Position numbers and translations under genes: made by a program. Under the pieces are notes generated by a model. It saw only the letters and a program-made list of their open reading frames with translations, had not been told where the DNA came from and did not search any database. From Saprospiraceae bacterium (GTDB lineage Bacteria > Bacteroidota > Bacteroidia > Chitinophagales > Saprospiraceae), in the NCBI GenBank assembly GCA_020629965.1, contig JAHDCG010000032.1, positions 16,355 through 53,346 of the forward strand: a stretch of 36,992 bases of DNA. The letters are read 5' to 3'. Below, piece by piece: positions 32,929 to 36,992 of this stretch. The number at the start of each line of letters is the position of its first letter. Position 1 is the first letter of the stretch.

Positions 32929-33270
32929 ATGGAAAATAAAAAGATTTACATAACGGCACGCTGTCCGATTCGAACTACCTTAGAGTTGGTCGGCGGCAAA
33001 TGGAAATTGTTGATTATGCACCAATTGTACGGTCAAACGTTGCGCTTGAACAAACTGAAAGCAGCCATACCGGACATCAGCGAAAAAATGCTGATACAGG
33101 AGTTGAAGGTATTGGTGCAAAGCGGTCTGGTGCATCGAAAAAGCTACGGAGAGGTGCCGCCGCGTGTGGAATATTCGCTGACCGGAAAGGGAGAAAACGT
33201 CAAGCCGCTTATCAAAGAAATGGTGAATTTTTCGCGGAAATATGAAGAAAAGAGCCGCGTCGGAGGTTGA
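32929..33270 (+). CDS. HxlR-family transcriptional regulator
   Basis: Winged-helix DNA-binding protein, likely controlling itself and the divergent SDR gene. Seen: CPIRTTLELVGGKWKLLIMH (12-31) with the conserved Cys12 near the N-terminus (a redox-sensing site in some relatives), DISEKMLIQELKVLVQSGLV and PPRVEYSLTGKGE, all typical of HxlR. The length of 113 residues is normal. The ATG at 32929 is used; a GTG two codons upstream is possible. It is the only obvious transcription factor other than the response regulator at 35376. Confidence 0.92.
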   Translation: MENKKIYITARCPIRTTLELVGGKWKLLIMHQLYGQTLRLNKLKAAIPDISEKMLIQELKVLVQSGLVHRKSYGEVPPRVEYSLTGKGENVKPLIKEMVNFSRKYEEKSRVGG

Positions 33271-33355
33271 ATAACGAGATGTAAAAGAAGTCTTGTGCGG
33301 GGTTTGAATTTGTCAGTCTGTCGGGCGGTAAAATTACTTTCGACTCTCCTCGTTC

Positions 33356-33871
33356 TCAAAATTGTTTTACATCACCGTAAATCACCGTCTGCATTCCCGC
33401 TATCCGCCACTCTCCGCTGCTTTTTTCCATCAACCGCATCTCCCGTTTGCGCCCGCGTTCCGGGTCGATTTGCTCGTAAGTCACCGCCGCGCCCGTTCCG
33501 TAGAGGCGCACGTCGATGTCCGTCAGCGGGTCGGGGAGGGGAGCGGGCTGCGGGTGCTCGACGATGTAGGTGCGCACAAAATCATCGACCTGCTGCCAAC
33601 CTAAAGTCTCGGTCATGGTGCTGTCCGCGAAATTCAGGTAGGTCTTGGAGACGTAGGACTCGTATACCCAATACGTTTTCCACAGCTCGTAATCGCGCTC
33701 AAAGGCAGCTTTGGTTTCGTTATTGAGTACGGCGAGGATGGCGGCTTTTTCTTGTGCTTCGGTGGTCTCGTTTGTCATCATCGGCGGCTCGGAGACGGAT
33801 TTATTTTGTCCGCAGGCAGTACCGAAGAGGGCAAAGGCAGCGAGGAGAAAAAAGATATTTTGCTTGTTCAT
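33356..33871 (-). CDS. SnoaL/DUF4440-like lipoprotein
   Basis: Small exported lipoprotein. Seen: signal peptide with lipobox LFGTAC (Cys20), then a nuclear transport factor 2-like fold signature (about 40-165): AAILAVLNNETKAAFERDYE, FVRTYIVEHPQP and GEWRIAGMQTVIYGD. This is close to SnoaL/DUF4440-type domains; no catalytic role is clear. Its start codon overlaps the stop of the upstream GNAT gene by ATGA, indicating translational coupling. It is convergent with the HxlR gene. Confidence 0.72.
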   Translation of the reverse strand: MNKQNIFFLLAAFALFGTACGQNKSVSEPPMMTNETTEAQEKAAILAVLNNETKAAFERDYELWKTYWVYESYVSKTYLNFADSTMTETLGWQQVDDFVRTYIVEHPQPAPLPDPLTDIDVRLYGTGAAVTYEQIDPERGRKREMRLMEKSSGEWRIAGMQTVIYGDVKQF

Positions 33872-34416
33872 TTTTTATAATTCAGCGCGGCATAAATGTC
33901 CACATCGATGAATCTTCCGTTTTTTATTTCCGATTCCCACATCGTACCTTCAAAAACGAAATCAAGTTTAGACATCGCATTTTTGCAGTTTTGATTGTCT
34001 CTTTCCACAAAGCCTTCGATGCGGTGCAAATTTAAGCCCGTAAACGCATAATCGACAATCACGGGCATCACTTCCGTCATGTAGCCCTTACCCCAATGTT
34101 CGCGCAGCAACCAAAATCCGATTTCCGCCTTGCGGTGTTCTTTGTTGATGTCATTCAGTCCGCCCGCGCCGAGGAAGGTGCCGGTTTCTTTTTCACAAAT
34201 TGCCCACCACAGCCCGGTTTGGTTCTTTTCGTGGTCGGCAAACCAGGTCATTTGCTCCTTAGTCGCTTCCAAAGTATCGAAACTGATACCGTAATATTTG
34301 ATGACTTCCGGGTGACTGAGTCCCTTGAAAACATCGGGTAAATCCGCGTCGGTGAATTGCCGCAGGCGCGTGCGGGAGGTGTGGAGGGCGGGGAAAGTTT
34401 GTTGAGTGTTATCCAT
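33868..34416 (-). CDS. GNAT-family N-acetyltransferase (RimJ/RimL-like)
   Basis: Acetyl-CoA-dependent N-acetyltransferase; substrate unknown. Seen: RLRQFTDADLPDVFKGLSHP (start of the fold), ETGTFLGAGGLNDINKEH, AEIGFWLLREHWGKGYMTEV (acetyl-CoA loop with R/Q-x-x-G-x-G/A variant HWGKGYM), LNLHRIEGFVERDNQNCKNA (RimJ/L pattern), and a C-terminal strand. The length of 182 residues is normal for the group. It overlaps the lipoprotein gene by 4 bp, so they probably form one transcription unit. Confidence 0.88.
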   Translation of the reverse strand: MDNTQQTFPALHTSRTRLRQFTDADLPDVFKGLSHPEVIKYYGISFDTLEATKEQMTWFADHEKNQTGLWWAICEKETGTFLGAGGLNDINKEHRKAEIGFWLLREHWGKGYMTEVMPVIVDYAFTGLNLHRIEGFVERDNQNCKNAMSKLDFVFEGTMWESEIKNGRFIDVDIYAALNYKK

Positions 34417-34432
34417 GTTGTTTCTTGTTTTC

Positions 34433-34693
34433 TTATATCCAAATAACTAAGCAGATTATCCCGATAACAGTTCCGAAGCCAAAGAAATAAGGAACGGGTT
34501 CTCCTCTGTATTTCTCTCGCAACTCTGTAAAGGACTTACCTCCGAAGGCAAAAAGCAGCAGCCAAAGCAAACCGATGGTTCGAATGACCCACAGGATACC
34601 GCCGAAAAAATATTGCCCGATGACTTCCGCGAAAAAACGTGCGATGAATTCAAAAATGATGTCCGATTTCTTAGATTTTTGTGTGGGAATCAA
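34433..34693 (-). CDS. Small membrane protein of unknown function
   Basis: A frame of 86 codons with two hydrophobic segments (about 25-48, with FGGILWVIRTIGLLWLLLFA, and 67-86, with YFFGFGTVIGIICLVIWI) separated by a charged loop KSFTELREKYRGEP. It looks like a real small inner-membrane protein, but no family is recognised. The only start in range is a TTG at 34693. It lies 17 bp upstream of the GNAT gene and may share its transcript. Confidence 0.55.
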   Translation of the reverse strand: MIPTQKSKKSDIIFEFIARFFAEVIGQYFFGGILWVIRTIGLLWLLLFAFGGKSFTELREKYRGEPVPYFFGFGTVIGIICLVIWI

Positions 34694-34807
34694 GGTGATT
34701 TATGGTTTGTTAAATAACCCGTTGGTAAACCGAAACCACATTAATTCAGAAAGAACCGCGCCTGATGACTGACCCACAAAAGTAAAGAGAATTTCACTAA
34801 CCCGCCC

Positions 34808-34838
34808 TCACCTGCCGTCCGCCACCCGTCACCTACCG
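34808..34838. repeat. Degenerate GTCACCT heptamer run at the HNH stop
   Basis: CTCACCT, GCCGTCC, GCCACCC, GTCACCT, ACCGC: degenerate 7-bp units that include the CTA (TAG on minus) of the HNH gene at 34833-34835. Weak, but in register and in the same position as other arrays. Confidence 0.4.
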
Positions 34839-35123
34839 CTTCATCCTCCGATTCAGCACAAAATAACTCGGTCGCTTCTTCGCCACCCATTTGATAAACT
34901 TCTGCATTTCGGGGTGCTCGCGCAGTTTTTCCGCCGTGTAGTATTCCTCTTTCAGTTCTTTTTCCGTGAACAAACTGTGTATTTTTTGGTGACAAATATT
35001 GTGAAGCAAAATCGTCGGCGTGTGCTTGCCGCCCTTTGATTTCGGTATTAAATGATGCTTCGATACTTTTTTATCGCCCAATATACGCCCGCAAATCAGG
35101 CAGATTTTTTCCTCGTTTTGCAT
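34833..35123 (-). CDS. HNH endonuclease-like protein
   Basis: Small protein with an HNH nuclease fold; substrate unknown. Seen: zinc ligands CLICG (8-12), the catalytic SKHHLIPKSKGGKHTP (21-36), and NICHQKIHSLF (42-52), i.e. the His-Asn-His core in order. The length of 96 residues is short, with a C-terminal positively charged tail. No restriction, phage or intron gene is beside it, so a free-standing housekeeping or unknown role is possible. It is divergent from the response regulator. Confidence 0.85.
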   Translation of the reverse strand: MQNEEKICLICGRILGDKKVSKHHLIPKSKGGKHTPTILLHNICHQKIHSLFTEKELKEEYYTAEKLREHPEMQKFIKWVAKKRPSYFVLNRRMKR

Positions 35124-35251
35124 GATGCTGAATTTTTACTTTAAATGATGCTGCTTTTGTAACCCTGAAACACGGCATCGGTTCCCTCATATTTTTTGGA
35201 AGTTTACAAATAATTAAAACGCTATTCTCCGTGTCTTAACCTACGTTCGCC

Positions 35252-35259
35252 TACTTTTG
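35252..35259 (+). promoter_or_regulatory. Possible -7 box upstream of the response regulator
   Basis: TACTTTTG fits TAnnTTTG; TGTCTT lies near the -33 position. It would give a leader of about 110 nt. Confidence 0.4.
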
Positions 35260-35375
35260 CGGTCGAATGTATAAACATCTTTTTTTAAACGGTGTTAACT
35301 TTTCTTTCTGAAAAACTCACGGGCGGTCTCAACGTTTTTTCGCGTTAAAACTTTGCCCGACTAACCTTTCCCGCA

Positions 35376-36062
35376 ATGAGCAAGGAAAAAATTCTTATCG
35401 TCGATGACGAACCGGATATTTTAGAATTTCTGACCTACAACCTCGAAAAAGAAGGTTTCGAGGTCGTGCAGGCCGGCAACGGTGCCGAGGGTCTTGCACA
35501 AGCAAAAGCCGAAAATCCCGACCTCATTGTGCTCGACATTATGATGCCCGAAATGGACGGCGTCGAACTTTGCCGTCAGCTCCGTGCCACGCCGGGTTTT
35601 GAAAGCACTCTCATCGCATTTCTCACCGCCCGCGAAGAGGATTACTCCCAAATTGCCGCCCTCGATGTCGGCGGCGACGATTACATCACCAAGCCCATTC
35701 GCCCGCGCGTTTTCCTCAGCCGTATCAAAGCATTGTTGCGCCGACAAGCCCGCAACGGAGACAAAGAAAGCGACGAAAGCCGCACCGTAGTCGGCGATTT
35801 AATTATCGACAACGAGCAGTTTTTGGTCTTTCGCGGCGAAGAGGTCATCGAATTGGCCAAAAAAGAATTTGAACTGCTCAACCTCCTCGTCAGCAAACCC
35901 GGTAAGGTCTTCGGGCGCGAAGAAATTTTCAACAAAGTGTGGGGTACCGATGTTATTGTCGGCAACCGCACCATCGACGTCCACATTCGCAAAGTGCGCG
36001 AAAAAATCGGCGACTCGTACATCAAAACGATAAAAGGTATCGGCTACAAATTTGAGTTTTAA
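35376..36062 (+). CDS. OmpR/PhoB-family response regulator
   Basis: Two-component DNA-binding regulator. Seen: receiver domain with Asp10 and Asp11, phosphoacceptor Asp54 (LIVLDIMMPEMDG), Thr84 and Lys106 (DDYITKPIRP), then a linker and a winged-helix domain (about 130-228: LAKKEFELLNLLVSKPGKVF, RTIDVHIRKVREKIGD, IKGIGYKFEF). The length of 228 residues is typical of PhoB-like regulators. No sensor kinase gene follows in the window; the next gene is a thioesterase, so it is an orphan here. Confidence 0.93.
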   Translation: MSKEKILIVDDEPDILEFLTYNLEKEGFEVVQAGNGAEGLAQAKAENPDLIVLDIMMPEMDGVELCRQLRATPGFESTLIAFLTAREEDYSQIAALDVGGDDYITKPIRPRVFLSRIKALLRRQARNGDKESDESRTVVGDLIIDNEQFLVFRGEEVIELAKKEFELLNLLVSKPGKVFGREEIFNKVWGTDVIVGNRTIDVHIRKVREKIGDSYIKTIKGIGYKFEF

Positions 36063-36109
36063 AAAAGAAATTTTTTTCCTCCGATATACCCGGTTTTCTC
36101 TGCGGAGTA

Positions 36110-36193
36110 AGTCTAAAGTTTGGAGTCAAACGTTCAAAGTCTAAAATCTAAAGTCTAATATTTTAATCTCACATCAAAATCCAACATCTAAAA
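36110..36193. repeat. AGTCTAA-type heptamer array upstream of the thioesterase ATG
   Basis: Twelve degenerate units in 7-bp register: AGTCTAA, AGTTTGG, AGTCAAA, CGTTCAA, AGTCTAA, AATCTAA, AGTCTAA, TATTTTA, ATCTCAC, ATCAAAA, TCCAACA, TCTAAAA, ending 4 bp before the ATG at 36198. The middle is clear, the ends decay. Same family as the array at 5105-5160. Confidence 0.65.
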
Positions 36194-36197
36194 ACCC

Positions 36198-36773
36198 ATG
36201 AGCAACATACAAAAACTCCAACAACGATACAGCGAAAAGAACAACGACGAAGGTCTGCGCGGCAAAAAAACGAGTGAGTCCAAGACCGTGATGACAGAAA
36301 TGATAATGCCCAACGACACCAACCCGCTCAACAATCTGATGGGCGGAAACTTGTTGCGTTGGATGGACATCGTCGGCGGTATTTGCGCCGGCAAGCACTG
36401 CGAAAAACACGTTGTCACCGCCTCCGTCGATCATGTTTCTTTCCAAAAACACATCAACCTTGGCGACGTCGTGACCATCGAAGCCACCGTCACCCGCGCT
36501 TTCAATACTTCCGTAGAAATCTACGTGGAAGTCTTTGCCGCCGACGTCAAAGGGCACAACAACCGCCGCTGCAATCACGCCTATTTTACTTTCGTCGCCC
36601 TCGACGACGAGACGATGAAACCCACCCAAGTCCATCCTTTAATTGCCCTCACCGCCGAAGAGCAAGACCGCTACGAAAGCGCCGCCCGCCGCCGCGAAAT
36701 GCGTCTGATATTGGCGGGCAGAATGAAACCGGAAGAAGCGGGGGAGTTGAAGGCGTTGTTTACGAGAAGGTAG
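36198..36773 (+). CDS. Acyl-CoA thioesterase (hotdog fold)
   Basis: Hydrolyses acyl-CoA thioesters in the cytoplasm; chain-length preference unknown. Seen: N-terminal basic stretch (1-28), then the hotdog domain with MIMPNDTNPLNNLMGGNLLR (36-55), WMDIVGGICAGKHC, VVTASVDHVSFQKHINLGDV (typical Asp in the central helix region), VTIEATVTRAFNTSVEIYVE and CNHAYFTFVALDD. It belongs to the cytosolic thioesterase/YciA-like group. The length of 191 residues is normal. Start at the ATG at 36198, directly after the heptamer array. A terminator follows at 36836. Confidence 0.9.
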   Translation: MSNIQKLQQRYSEKNNDEGLRGKKTSESKTVMTEMIMPNDTNPLNNLMGGNLLRWMDIVGGICAGKHCEKHVVTASVDHVSFQKHINLGDVVTIEATVTRAFNTSVEIYVEVFAADVKGHNNRRCNHAYFTFVALDDETMKPTQVHPLIALTAEEQDRYESAARRREMRLILAGRMKPEEAGELKALFTRR

Positions 36774-36835
36774 GGAAGGGTTTTAAAAGGTTTTAAGGGT
36801 TGTATAGGTTGAAACCGCTTAGGATACCGAATACG

Positions 36836-36878
36836 AAAAAAGCCTACATTGAAAATCAATTCAATGAAGGCTTTTTTT
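36836..36878 (+). terminator. Intrinsic terminator after the thioesterase gene
   Basis: AAAAAAGCCTACATTGAA pairs with TTCAATGAAGGCTTTTTT (one A-A mismatch), followed by more T. Loop of about six bases. Confidence 0.85.
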
Positions 36879-36938
36879 ATAGATACAATCGAAAAAAGAC
36901 GGTATATATTGCAACACAGAATGGCAACAGCAGGTATC

Positions 36939-36992
36939 ACCGTCAACCGTCAACCGTCAACCGTCAACCGTCAACCGTCAACCGTCAACCGT
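36939..36992. repeat. Perfect CGTCAAC heptamer array running off the window end
   Basis: From 36941 seven exact CGTCAAC units plus CGT, preceded by AC, reaching the last base. It is the longest error-free array in the window and probably continues beyond it. Confidence 0.95.

Noticed and set aside
36939-36992. A telomere-like or assembly-artefact end
   Set aside because: The heptamer family occurs inside the window at many gene ends, so it is a genuine chromosomal motif. Whether the edge array is exactly this length cannot be judged from the window.

Overview
The window looks like chromosomal DNA of a Bacteroidota bacterium, most likely of the Saprospiria/Lewinella kind (inferred from gene content, not proven). 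Supporting signs are a PorP/SprF outer-membrane protein, a large surface protein with a gliding-motility (T9SS type B) C-terminal domain, a complete-looking Bacteroidota-style curli locus, a eukaryote-like type II glutamine synthetase, many exported proteins, and several promoter-like TAnnTTTG boxes. No insertion sequence, prophage, CRISPR array, rRNA or tRNA was seen.

Layout. 1-7.4 kb: rlmF (+), prmA (-), a membrane-anchored Mur ligase (-), ndk (+) and a large helix-hairpin-helix outer-membrane-type protein (-). 8-12.5 kb: glnII (+), an exported propeller-like protein (-), a NagD-like HAD protein (+) and an MscS channel (+). 12.5-20.8 kb: an antitoxin-like remnant, an exported transglutaminase-like protein, PorP/SprF, a YjjG-type nucleotidase (+), a giant Ig-like T9SS substrate and a lipoprotein with a PD40-type propeller. 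20.9-25.7 kb: curli genes on the minus strand in transcription order csgA, csgB-like, csgE, csgF, csgG; the lipoprotein lies just downstream. 26-31.7 kb: a HupE/UreJ-like protein, a small barrel-like protein, an AspT/YidE-type transporter (+) and thrS (-). 32-37 kb: an SDR with a divergent HxlR regulator, a SnoaL-like lipoprotein overlapping a GNAT acetyltransferase, a small membrane protein, an HNH protein, an OmpR-type response regulator (+) and an acyl-CoA thioesterase (+).

How the genes work together. The clearest system is curli: CsgA is built almost entirely of 11-residue units, the CsgB-like protein is the probable nucleator, CsgE and CsgF are the usual accessory factors, and CsgG is the secretion pore. 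CsgG carries an extra C-terminal barrel-like domain of about 160 residues, and an intrinsic terminator separates csgF from csgG. PorP/SprF and the type B substrate belong to the T9SS/gliding world.

The most unusual signal is not a protein. Short tandem repeats with a 7-bp (sometimes 8-bp) period sit directly on the ends of many genes. In several cases the stop codon is part of the first repeat unit, or the array occupies the ribosome-binding position and runs to the ATG. Unit families include CGTCAAC, TCGTAAA/TCGTACA, CTAAAAT, GAGAGTA, TAGGTGG and AAATAAAC. Several arrays are palindromic or come in opposite orientations on both sides of a gene junction. Other short interspersed palindromes (GTGTCGGATA, GCGTCTGACGC, GCGACTTTCAAGTCGTC) fill further intergenic gaps.
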